From: an uncultured Eubacteriales bacterium | GTDB lineage: Bacteria > Bacillota > Clostridia > Lachnospirales > Lachnospiraceae | Direction of reading: 5' to 3' | NCBI GenBank assembly: GCA_900545455.1 | Contig: UQZF01000016.1 | Coordinates: 1 to 28,259, forward strand | Length of the DNA: 28,259 nucleotides | Shown here: positions 1 to 6,983 of the stretch, in pieces | Layout: each line of letters starts with the position of its first letter | Position numbering within the stretch: position 1 is the first letter of the stretch | Program-made: the position numbers and the translations under genes | Notes under the pieces: generated by a model | The model's database searches: none | What the model saw: the letters and a program-made list of their open reading frames with translations, nothing else | Told to the model about the DNA's origin: nothing

Positions 1-1
1 T

Positions 2-292
2 CTTGGCATGGCGACGATGGTGGTCTACTACTCGAAGGATGAGCTCACAAAGGGGGCGTGGTGGGGGCGCACGATACTGCACCTGCTTGTCTTGGAGGTG
101 GTTTTCATGCCGCTCGCGCATCACTGGGGATTCTGGTACGGAAGGCTTGACGCCGTCATTTATGCGTCGTTTATTGTTTTGGCAAAGGTGCTGTGGCATC
201 TGATTGACTTTGGAATCAGTGCTAAGACGGCGGCGGACATCAATGAGAGAATAAGAAAGCGCAGGCTTGAGAGAAGGGAGGAAATCAAATGA
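2..292 (+). CDS. DUF3021-like small membrane protein, 5' end cut by window
   Basis: The reading frame is already open at the first bases (two codons precede the first ATG at position 8), so this is probably the C-terminal part of a longer gene. The visible ~95 residues hold two hydrophobic segments, roughly residues 18-36 (HLLVLEVVFMPL region) and 48-66, followed by a charged Asn/Arg/Lys/Glu-rich tail with the INERIRKR pattern. The His at the start of the first segment, the Trp in the loop and the basic 'INe+l+' tail match what I recall of the second half of DUF3021 proteins. Those are four-TM proteins usually encoded beside LytTR-type regulators. Such a regulator would then lie just upstream, outside the window; this is inference. 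The stop overlaps the next start (ATGA), implying translational coupling. The family call is from pattern memory only. Confidence 0.6.
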   Translation, partial: LGMATMVVYYSKDELTKGAWWGRTILHLLVLEVVFMPLAHHWGFWYGRLDAVIYASFIVLAKVLWHLIDFGISAKTAADINERIRKRRLERREEIK

Positions 293-813
293 AAAGCCTA
301 AATACATTGCAGACACTTTCAAGGCTTGGAAGAGTGCTCAGTAAAATCGCGTTTGTCTGCTCGCTTGTAGGCTTTTGTGGCTGCATAGCGGGGATTGTAA
401 GCGTGGTGTTGCAGGATGAGAATGTAATCAGAATCGGAGGGGTTACACTGCACGGCATTCTGGAAAAAACGGGCAGATACAACGACAGGGAGCTGATTGC
501 GGCTATGTCCGCATGGCTGATTGTGTGTGCAGGTGAGGCGGTCATCGCGAGATTTGCACAAATATATTTTTGGAATGAGATAACGCGTGGGACACCGTTC
601 ACCGATGACGGGGCGGATGAGCTTAAAAGGCTTGGAATCATCACGCTTGCGGTGTCACTCGGATGCAGCGCGCTTGCGGAGGCGGTGCAGGAGCTCGTTG
701 CAGGAAGCGTCGGCATGGTGAGTTTTGAAGGTGGGACATCGGCAGCTTTGGGTATCATGTTCATAGTCGGCTCGGTGATGTGCCGATATGGGGCGGAAGC
801 CTGCAAGGTCTGA
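289..813 (+). CDS. Small four-TM membrane protein, DUF2975-like
   Basis: 174 residues with four hydrophobic segments at about residues 19-41, 67-87, 112-133 and 147-166. The central 'GTPFTDDGADELKRLGI' block between TM2 and TM3 resembles the cytoplasmic loop seen in DUF2975-type membrane proteins, but I cannot confirm the family. No catalytic motif is visible. The ATG overlaps the stop of the upstream DUF3021-like gene by four bases (ATGA), and the chemoreceptor gene follows after about 40 bases, so it sits inside an operon. In Firmicutes, pairs of small membrane proteins like this often accompany LytTR or small HTH regulators. No biochemical role can be assigned. Confidence 0.7.
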   Translation: MKSLNTLQTLSRLGRVLSKIAFVCSLVGFCGCIAGIVSVVLQDENVIRIGGVTLHGILEKTGRYNDRELIAAMSAWLIVCAGEAVIARFAQIYFWNEITRGTPFTDDGADELKRLGIITLAVSLGCSALAEAVQELVAGSVGMVSFEGGTSAALGIMFIVGSVMCRYGAEACKV

Positions 814-853
814 AACGGTATAAAGATTTTTAGATACAAGGGAGGAAAAATAA

Positions 854-2362
854 TTGGAAAACAGAGATAATCAGTTCTTTTACGAGAATGAGGTGTCGGT
901 CACAAAGAACATAATAAGGATTTTACGATGGCTGATACTTGCCTTTCCGGCAATCATGTTATTCTCGGCAGTAGGTTTGTTCAAGTCAAAAATATCCGAC
1001 CTTCTTGTGATGATGGCGATAGGGCTTGTTGTGACGATGGGACCGACGATTGCGTATAAGGCGGGAGTTCCGATTCGCATTCTCAAATACCTTGCGCTCA
1101 TAGCACTGTGCGGGCTGCTTGCAATTATGGCGAGCAATGCGGCGGTGGGGATTTACATGACCTATGCTCTTCCTATGGTGTTCAGTATTTTTTACTACGA
1201 TAAAAAGCTGACCTTGCAGACGTCGATTTTCAGCTTTGTGTTTCTTGTGGTTTGGTTATTTTTCAGGTCAAAGGGAGTTGAGCTTGCGGAGGATGATACG
1301 AGCTTTTCGTGGTTCGTTGCGCACAGCGTCGGCTTTTTGATTGAACAGTTCGTGATGGCATTTGTATGTGTAAAAATAACACAGAGCGCGAGAAAGGTGC
1401 TCGAGAGCCTCAACGACACGCAGAAGGTTGCCGTGCTCGTGTCGGAATGTAATCAGGCATCGGCAAAGCTCAGAACCGAGACGGAGGGATTTAAGCAGAA
1501 CATAAGAAATTTCCGCGAGACGAACGAGCAGATTACGCTTGTGGCTGAGAAGTCTCTCACGGACTGCGACAGCAATGAAAAACTTGCGGTTGAGCTTAAC
1601 GGGGAGACAAAGACCGCACTTGGCAATGCAGAGAATATCAGGGAGCAGAGTGCACAACTGGTTGATATTGCGAGGGAGACGCGAAAAAAGCTGGGAGAGT
1701 ATATTACATATATGAATGATACGGCGGCGAGCATGGAAAGGATGCGCGCGACAGCGCAGGATACAGAAAAATCGATTGTGAGCCTGAGGGCGGCAATGGA
1801 CGAGGTGGCTGAGTTTGCGCATACGATTGGTGAAATCACCGCACAGACGAATCTTCTCGCCTTGAACGCGAGTATTGAGGCGGCAAGAGCGGGAGAGTAC
1901 GGGAGAGGCTTTGCGGTGGTTGCCGAGGAGGTTCGTGTTCTCGCTGAAAACTCAAAGAGGGCGAGTGAATCCATAAAGGGCATTATAAACAATATCGGTG
2001 AGCTTCTTGAGAGGGTGCAGACAGCCAACCGAAACAATGTGTTGTCGGTTAATGACGGTCTTGTGCAGATTAACGGTGCAAAGGAGGAAGCTGACAGGAT
2101 AGGAAGGATGCAGACGGATTCAAATGAGATGGCGATGCAGGTGTTAGAGGCAAGCCGCGAGACGGAGGAGTTCGCACACAAGCTCGGCGACACGTCGGAA
2201 AAGCTTAAAGAGCTGGTTGCAAGCCTGAGAGCACAGACGGGACAGGTTGTTGAGCAGGGAAGAAGCCAGAGACAGGTGACTGAGGAGGTTGAGAACGCAT
2301 TCCTAGGTGTTGAGCGGATTGCCGGGCGGCTGGTACGGATAGGAGGAGTGGAAAATGTGTAA
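854..2362 (+). CDS. Methyl-accepting chemotaxis-type transducer, multi-TM N-terminus, no HAMP
   Basis: 502 residues. The start is TTG at 854, supported by an ideal GGAGG at 841-845 eight bases upstream and by no better ATG. The N-terminal ~175 residues form about six hydrophobic segments with very short loops, so this is a membrane-embedded sensor without a large extracellular ligand domain. I see no HAMP-like segment between the last TM and the coiled coil. The C-terminal half is an MCP signalling domain; its hairpin tip is recognisable (EITAQTNLLALNASIEAARA, then GRGFAVVAEEVR), the region that contacts CheA/CheW. Role: relay of a signal sensed in or near the membrane to the chemotaxis kinase, or an analogous array. 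The gene ends eight bases inside the next one (ATG at 2355, TAA at 2360-2362). The ligand cannot be read from the sequence. Confidence 0.93.
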   Translation: MENRDNQFFYENEVSVTKNIIRILRWLILAFPAIMLFSAVGLFKSKISDLLVMMAIGLVVTMGPTIAYKAGVPIRILKYLALIALCGLLAIMASNAAVGIYMTYALPMVFSIFYYDKKLTLQTSIFSFVFLVVWLFFRSKGVELAEDDTSFSWFVAHSVGFLIEQFVMAFVCVKITQSARKVLESLNDTQKVAVLVSECNQASAKLRTETEGFKQNIRNFRETNEQITLVAEKSLTDCDSNEKLAVELNGETKTALGNAENIREQSAQLVDIARETRKKLGEYITYMNDTAASMERMRATAQDTEKSIVSLRAAMDEVAEFAHTIGEITAQTNLLALNASIEAARAGEYGRGFAVVAEEVRVLAENSKRASESIKGIINNIGELLERVQTANRNNVLSVNDGLVQINGAKEEADRIGRMQTDSNEMAMQVLEASRETEEFAHKLGDTSEKLKELVASLRAQTGQVVEQGRSQRQVTEEVENAFLGVERIAGRLVRIGGVENV

Positions 2363-2801
2363 AGGCTTATGCGGCGCGGATTGCAGCGCATGTCAGTACA
2401 AGGAAAATTGCAGGGGATGTGTAGAGACTTCGGGCTGTCCCTTCGGAAAACAGTGTGCAATCGCAAAATACATACTGGTAGGAGGCATGGAGAAGTACTT
2501 GGAGTTTAAGCGCGGGCTGATTGAGGAATTGAATGCTCTTGAAATTCAGGGCATGGAAAAAATCGAGGAGCTGTACCCGCTCATCGGGCACTATGTCAAT
2601 CTTGAGTATACACTTCCAAGTGGTCAGAAGGTAAAGCTCTTAAACGATGATGAAATGTATCTTGGAAATCAGCTTAAAAACGTGTATGATGAGAGCAGTG
2701 AGCGGTGTTACGGAGTTGTGGCGTGCGCATCCTTTCTGTTGGTATGTGAATACGGGGAGGGCACAAGCAACCCGGAAATCGTGATTTTTAAGAGAAGATA
2801 G
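2355..2801 (+). CDS. Cys-rich DUF3795-like protein
   Basis: 148 residues. The first ~35 residues carry seven to eight cysteines in a CxxxCxxCxxxxxCxxC-like arrangement (MCKGLCGADCSACQYKENC, then CVETSGCPFGKQC), typical of DUF3795 proteins thought to bind a metal or Fe-S centre. The rest is a mixed alpha/beta domain with no motif I recognise. There is no signal peptide, so it should be cytoplasmic. AGGAGG at 2341-2346 lies inside the end of the chemoreceptor gene, and the ATG overlaps that gene's last codons, so the two are co-translated. The stop is TAG, one of only a few in the window. Function unknown; metal binding is inferred from the cysteines. Confidence 0.75.
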   Translation: MCKGLCGADCSACQYKENCRGCVETSGCPFGKQCAIAKYILVGGMEKYLEFKRGLIEELNALEIQGMEKIEELYPLIGHYVNLEYTLPSGQKVKLLNDDEMYLGNQLKNVYDESSERCYGVVACASFLLVCEYGEGTSNPEIVIFKRR

Positions 2802-2814
2802 CGTGAGGGCACGA

Positions 2815-3957
2815 ATGGGAAAATACAAATCAGACTTGGAGTATCTTTTCAAGGCTCTTATAAAGCATCCGATGTTTATAAGAGAACCCGAAAAGTTGAG
2901 CGAATTTAAAGAGTTTTATAAGCAAATGCTTTCTGAAACAGACGAAGATAGTTTTGACGATTTTGTCATGACCGCAACGGCGATGACGGTTTATTTTAGG
3001 GATGGTCATACCAACATTGAAATACCTTATTCGGAGAACGATGTTTGCCTTTTTATGCCATGTGACTGGAAGGATTCATACACGGACGGTCTTGTGATGA
3101 GCGATAGCTCTTATGGTATTCCTCGTGGAGCCGAGATTGTCACGGTAGAAGGTATGTCGATAACGGAGCTGGTCGATAAAATGGCAGAAGTGATTCCACA
3201 TGAGAACAGGTATCTGGTAAAGAGCAGAATGCTTCACTACCCGTATATCAATTATCATGTCTTTAGCGAAATGAATGTGCACAGACTGTTTGGGTGTAAG
3301 GATAAATATACGGTTGAGTTTTTGGCTGACGGGCAGACTATACGGAGAGAAATTGCTCTGACATCGTACAACAATTATCCTGCATTTTCGGATGATAAAT
3401 GTCCGTTTTACTATGAGTTTGATGAGGATGGCAACAGGATAGCGGTGCATATAGATGCCTGCATCTGCAATCGGAAGTACGAGAATTTTCTGAGAGAGGC
3501 TGCGTGTATTTGCGAGGAAAAATACATTGACACAATGCTTCTCGATTTGAGCAAAAATATGGGTGGGACAACGGAGGTCATCGACAGGTTTATCGCCTAC
3601 ACCCAAGCGGAAAAATACAGACAGTACGCGGTGTTCGATTACTCCGAGGGCTGCGAGAAAATATTGTCCGACAGAAATGCCGAGATTCTCAATCGTCGCA
3701 GCGATAAGCTGTTTCCATCCGATATACGGCTTAAAGTGTCATGCGACACCTTCAGCAGCGCGAGAACCTTTGCGGTGACGCTTCTTGACAACGGGATTGC
3801 CACCTTGGAGGAGGGATGCTTGGGCGGAAAGCCTGATTCATACGGAGCACCGATAAGGGGAGTGATGCCTGAGAGCGGTATCAGGTTCAGGGTGTCGACG
3901 CGTTATTTTAGTAGACCTGATGGGACGAGGGATGAGGAGAAAACTGTGTTGTCATAG
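2815..3957 (+). CDS. Cytoplasmic S41-family (tricorn/C-terminal-processing-like) peptidase
   Basis: About 380 residues. I prefer ATG 2815, with GAGG six bases upstream, over the GTG at 2803, which has no good ribosome site. Motifs of the S41 fold appear in order: DGHT near residue 63-66 (the His of S41B-type enzymes), the LLDLSKNMGG strand-turn (family pattern LDLRxNxGG) near 245, and TFSSARTFA around Ser315, matching the catalytic TxSSxE block, although the usual Glu is replaced by Arg. 'LEEGCLGGKPDSYGAP' matches the following substrate-groove strand. There is no signal peptide or PDZ domain, unlike secreted CtpA proteases, so an intracellular peptidase is inferred. It lies 13 bases after the DUF3795-like gene and closes the operon. 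The stop is TAG, with a second in-frame TAG two codons later. Confidence 0.82.
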   Translation: MGKYKSDLEYLFKALIKHPMFIREPEKLSEFKEFYKQMLSETDEDSFDDFVMTATAMTVYFRDGHTNIEIPYSENDVCLFMPCDWKDSYTDGLVMSDSSYGIPRGAEIVTVEGMSITELVDKMAEVIPHENRYLVKSRMLHYPYINYHVFSEMNVHRLFGCKDKYTVEFLADGQTIRREIALTSYNNYPAFSDDKCPFYYEFDEDGNRIAVHIDACICNRKYENFLREAACICEEKYIDTMLLDLSKNMGGTTEVIDRFIAYTQAEKYRQYAVFDYSEGCEKILSDRNAEILNRRSDKLFPSDIRLKVSCDTFSSARTFAVTLLDNGIATLEEGCLGGKPDSYGAPIRGVMPESGIRFRVSTRYFSRPDGTRDEEKTVLS

Positions 3958-4010
3958 CAGTAGTCAATATTAAATTACATTTTGGAGCCGCTCCTTTTTA
4001 TTTAATGGTA

Positions 4011-4041
4011 TTGACTTAAAGCAAGGTTTAGGTATTATAAT
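4011..4041 (+). promoter_or_regulatory. Sigma-A-type promoter for the DUF362 gene
   Basis: TTGACT at 4011-4016 and TATAAT at 4036-4041 with a 19-base spacer (slightly long), 57 bases before the ATG. A TATTAT at 4033-4038 would give a 16-base spacer instead. A good ribosome site (AAGGAG) precedes the start. Confidence 0.6.
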
Positions 4042-4053
4042 TTATTTATGGAT

Positions 4054-4068
4054 TCCATTTAAAATGGA
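4054..4068. promoter_or_regulatory. Perfect 7-bp-arm palindrome just downstream of the promoter (candidate operator)
   Basis: TCCATTT-A-AAATGGA, a perfect hyphenated inverted repeat with a one-base centre, starting 12 bases after the -10 box. The geometry is that of an operator for a dimeric repressor covering +6 to +20. A one-base loop makes an RNA hairpin unlikely. The cognate regulator is not identifiable. Confidence 0.45.
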
Positions 4069-4097
4069 GTAAACGTATTTATAAGGAGAAAACTGAA

Positions 4098-5144
4098 ATG
4101 GCAGATAAGAATGCAGTGCCGGGAAAGAACGGAAATCTCTATGTTCCTTATGACAAGAGAACGGGAGAGAAGTCGGTTGTATTTTTTACAAGGGATTTAT
4201 CACCGGAAGGTCTTAAAAAAATCTATGACCGCGTGTCAAAGGGAATTGAAGGAAAGGTTGCAATCAAGCTTCACACGGGTGAGGCTGAGGGACCGAACAT
4301 CATCCCTCGTCCTTGGGTGAAAGAGTTATATGCCGACAGACTGCCTGATGCGACGGTTGTCGAGACCAACACATACTATGAGGGAAGCCGTTATACGACG
4401 GAGGCTCACAGAAGGACACTTGAGACTAACGGCTGGACATTTTGTCCTGTTGATATCTTAGATGAGGACGGAGCGACGACATTTCCTGTCAAGGGCGGCA
4501 AATGGCTTGATGAGATTCATGTCGGAAAGAATCTTCCTAACTATGACTCACTTCTTGTTCTCACACATTTTAAGGGACATACGATGGGCGGCTTCGGAGG
4601 CTCTAACAAGAACATCGGAATAGGCTGCGCGGACGGAAGAACCGGTAAGGCTGAGATTCACACGACACCCGGCTCTGACAATATGTGGGACATCGGAAAA
4701 GAAGAGTTCATGGAGAGAATGACAGAGTCGACCAAGGGTACGATTGACCACTTCGCGGGACATGTCTCATATATAAATGTCATGAGAAATATGTCCGTAT
4801 CTTGCGACTGTGAGGGATGCGAAGCTGAGCCTGTTGTGACTCCGGATGTCGGAATACTCGCAAGCTTCGATATTCTTGCTGTCGACAATGCCTGCGTGGA
4901 TGTCATCTACAACCTTCCAGAGGGCGGCGGAAAGGCTATGATTGAGCGTGTGGAGACAAGACACGGCTTGAGACAGCTCTCCTACATGAAGGAGCTTGGA
5001 ATGGGTAACGACCTCTACACTATTATCGATATTGATAATAACGATGCCGAGATTACGGCGGAGGACATCACAAGGGGTATCGAGCCTGTCTGGACGCCTG
5101 ACAAGTTCAACACATTCCCTGGAAGAAATAAGCTTAATAAGTAA
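4098..5144 (+). CDS. DUF362 domain-containing protein
   Basis: 348 residues with an ordinary RBS (AAGGAG) and ATG. The body matches DUF362: a 'VAIKLHTGE' strand near residue 55, 'VVETNTYYEG..RYTTEAHRR' near 92-110, and the central 'LTHFKGHTMGGFGGSNKNIG' block, which is the family's most conserved part. Three cysteines at 236, 238 and 241 (CDCEGC) could bind metal or a cluster, but the C-terminal two-cluster ferredoxin domain found in many DUF362 members is absent. There is no signal peptide. The gene is alone between its own promoter with palindrome and a strong terminator, so it is regulated separately from its neighbours. The biochemical function of the family is not established; a redox role is only suggested by ferredoxin-fused relatives. 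Confidence 0.88.
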   Translation: MADKNAVPGKNGNLYVPYDKRTGEKSVVFFTRDLSPEGLKKIYDRVSKGIEGKVAIKLHTGEAEGPNIIPRPWVKELYADRLPDATVVETNTYYEGSRYTTEAHRRTLETNGWTFCPVDILDEDGATTFPVKGGKWLDEIHVGKNLPNYDSLLVLTHFKGHTMGGFGGSNKNIGIGCADGRTGKAEIHTTPGSDNMWDIGKEEFMERMTESTKGTIDHFAGHVSYINVMRNMSVSCDCEGCEAEPVVTPDVGILASFDILAVDNACVDVIYNLPEGGGKAMIERVETRHGLRQLSYMKELGMGNDLYTIIDIDNNDAEITAEDITRGIEPVWTPDKFNTFPGRNKLNK

Positions 5145-5152
5145 TATAAAGT

Positions 5153-5190
5153 GCCTGTGCGTATCATGCTTGATGCGTACAGGCTTTTTT
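5153..5190 (+). terminator. Strong intrinsic terminator after the DUF362 gene
   Basis: A 14-bp stem (5153-5166 with 5171-5184, all pairs formed, two of them G-U) around a TGCT loop, followed by six T residues. It lies nine bases after the TAA. Confidence 0.9.
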
Positions 5191-5205
5191 GATGTAATAG
5201 AAACA

Positions 5206-5234
5206 TTGCATTTATGACTGTGTGGTGTTAAATT
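5206..5234 (+). promoter_or_regulatory. Possible promoter for the GT39-like gene
   Basis: TTGCAT at 5206-5211, a 17-base spacer and TAAATT at 5229-5234, lying between the upstream terminator and the GT39-like start at 5279. Both boxes are only partial matches. Confidence 0.35.
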
Positions 5235-5278
5235 AATTGTATTATGGATTTTGAATACGGATACACAGAGGAGAAGGC

Positions 5279-6856
5279 ATGAAGATTTTTGAACGGCTTA
5301 ATAAAAAGGATTTGATTTTGTTCTGTGCGGCGATGATAATCTCCGCGGTCATATTTTTTGTCGCGGCATCGGGAAAAAGAATACAGTTCTGCGACGAGAT
5401 GTTCACCTACACGATAACCAACTCGGACAGCCCACTGTACCAGTTCACTGAGAATCAGTGGTTCAGCCACGAGGAGGTTGTGGACAAGCTGACGCACACG
5501 GGAAATGATTCGCTTAGGCAGACGATTGCGATGGTGAAGCAGGATTTTGTGCATCCGCCGTTTTACTATATTGTATTTTACATTGCATCAATGATAAGCG
5601 GGGAACATTTTTCCAAGTGGACGGGGCTTGGAGTAAACTTTGTATTTTTTATGGGAACCGTGGTGTTTATATGGCTCATCATGCAAAGACTTTTTAAGTC
5701 GTCAGTGCTCTCCTTTGCGACTGTGATGATTTATGTCGTGAATAAGAGCACCTTGTCTGATATGACCGTGATAAGAATGTACATGATGATGACGTTTTTT
5801 TTGGCGGCGTTCGTGTATATCAACATTCTCATAATGGACAGGGAAAAAAGGAATATCCGCCTGTATATATGGCTTGCGCTCGTTACGGCAGGAGGATTTC
5901 TGACGCAATATTATTTTGCGCTGTTTGGAATAATGTTCTTTATAGTTGAGGCGGTATACGACTGCGTGAACAAAAGATTTAAGGACATACTTTTATACCT
6001 TGCGGCGATGGTTTTGGCGGTGGCTTTGTCGACGTTGCTTTGGAACTTCTGGATAGAAGCCATATTAAAGAGATTTATCACATCCTCAATGACGGACAGA
6101 AGTCTCAATGTGTTCAGCAATATTCCGCTCATGCTCGACGGTCTTGTGATTATGCAGATGTCGGTATTTCAGTGGGGCTACAAGATAGCCGAGTGGCTGG
6201 TACCGATATTGATAATTGCATTTTTAGCTATACCGGGAATAAAGAAGCAGTATCCAAGGCTCAAAGAGCTGGTTGTAAAAATGACGGTCACAGCCGTAAT
6301 GTATGCGGGAATTGTGAGGTATATAAGCCCCGTAAACTCAACAAGATACTATTATCCGGTGGATATGCTGGAGATACTCGTGATTGTACTTTGCGTATAT
6401 TCCATAGCGTCGTTGTTTGAGAAACAGTTGGTGAGGCTTGCGGCAGAGGTCATCATGCTTGCGGGAAGCATCGCAATCTCGGTGAACGGCTTCGGAAGCG
6501 ATTATTACGGTTCAGGGAAAGCGTATGATGAACAGCTCGCGGTGCTGAGATAGTACGGTCAGATTCCGTATATCATTGTCGGGGGCGAGGTGATCGAGGT
6601 GTCGGGTTCTTTATCTGATTTTCTGGAGGCATCGGATGTTATCCGCGTGACGGAGGACTATGAGGCGGACGGAGCCGAGGTCTTAGGCGATGCCGCTCAA
6701 TTCATACTGATAGCCGAGGGCACTGAGGACGGTGAGAGCGACAGGGCGGACTGCGGCTTGTATTACTACATTGCAAGCACAGGGAAGTTTGCAAGGCGCG
6801 AGTTCCTGTTTAGAAGAAACGGGCTCAACTATTATATATGCGGCTCGACATCGTAG
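5279..6856 (+). pseudogene. GT39-like polytopic membrane glycosyltransferase interrupted by one in-frame TAG
   Basis: AGGAGAAGG precedes ATG 5279. The first 424 codons encode a polytopic protein with about nine to ten TM segments. It has the ArnT/PMT-type features Asp39-Glu40 in the first extracytoplasmic loop (FCDEMFTY) and HPPFYY at 92-97, so it likely transfers a sugar from a polyprenyl-phosphate donor outside the membrane. Codon 425 (6551-6553) is TAG. The SAME frame then continues for another 100 codons (YGQIPYIIVGGEVIEVSG... to YYICGSTS) and ends at TAG 6854-6856. That tail has the soluble alpha/beta look of GT39 C-terminal domains and no further stops or frameshifts. Separate calls would be 5279-6553 and 6590-6856, but no ribosome site precedes 6590. 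Either a recent nonsense mutation, a sequencing error or readthrough; the truncated membrane part might retain function. Confidence 0.8.
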
Positions 6857-6888
6857 AGCGGTGGCTATGTATAATACTGAAAAATAAG

Positions 6889-6937
6889 AAAACCGCGGGC
6901 ACGGCTGCAATGGCGCAGTTGTGCCCACGGTTTCTTT
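6889..6937. terminator. Bidirectional terminator between convergent genes
   Basis: AAACCG-C-GGGCAC pairs with GTGCCC-A-CGGTTT (one C/A mismatch), with T-rich sequence after it on the plus strand (TTTCTTTTAT) and A-rich sequence before it (TTTT on the minus strand). It serves both the GT39-like gene and the opposing REC-GGDEF gene. Confidence 0.75.
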
Positions 6938-6983
6938 TATACGGCTGTTTTGTCGAATTTATCTTTAAGATGTATACGGTATA

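Noticed and set aside
1453..2466. Long antisense ORF (337 codons) opposite the first chemoreceptor
   Set aside because: Ser/Ala/Arg-rich shadow of the coiled-coil coding strand, with no ribosome site and no recognisable domain; the plus strand is clearly the MCP. The same holds for the antisense frame at 9504-10175.
3984..3999. GGAGCCGCTCC followed by T residues as a terminator after the S41 gene
   Set aside because: The stem is only 4 bp with a 3-base loop; too weak to claim, although the T tract makes some termination possible.
4050..4070. The 4054-4068 palindrome as an RNA hairpin or riboswitch
   Set aside because: A one-base loop cannot form a stable RNA stem-loop and the leader is too short for a known riboswitch; a protein-binding site is more plausible.
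6551..6553. UAG decoded as pyrrolysine
   Set aside because: The host looks like a Lachnospiraceae bacterium with no pyl genes in view, and neither protein is a methylamine methyltransferase. Mutation, error or a suppressor tRNA are simpler explanations.
6590..6856. Independent 88-residue gene
   Set aside because: It is in frame with the upstream glycosyltransferase, separated only by one TAG, and lacks a ribosome site; better explained as that gene's severed C-terminus.
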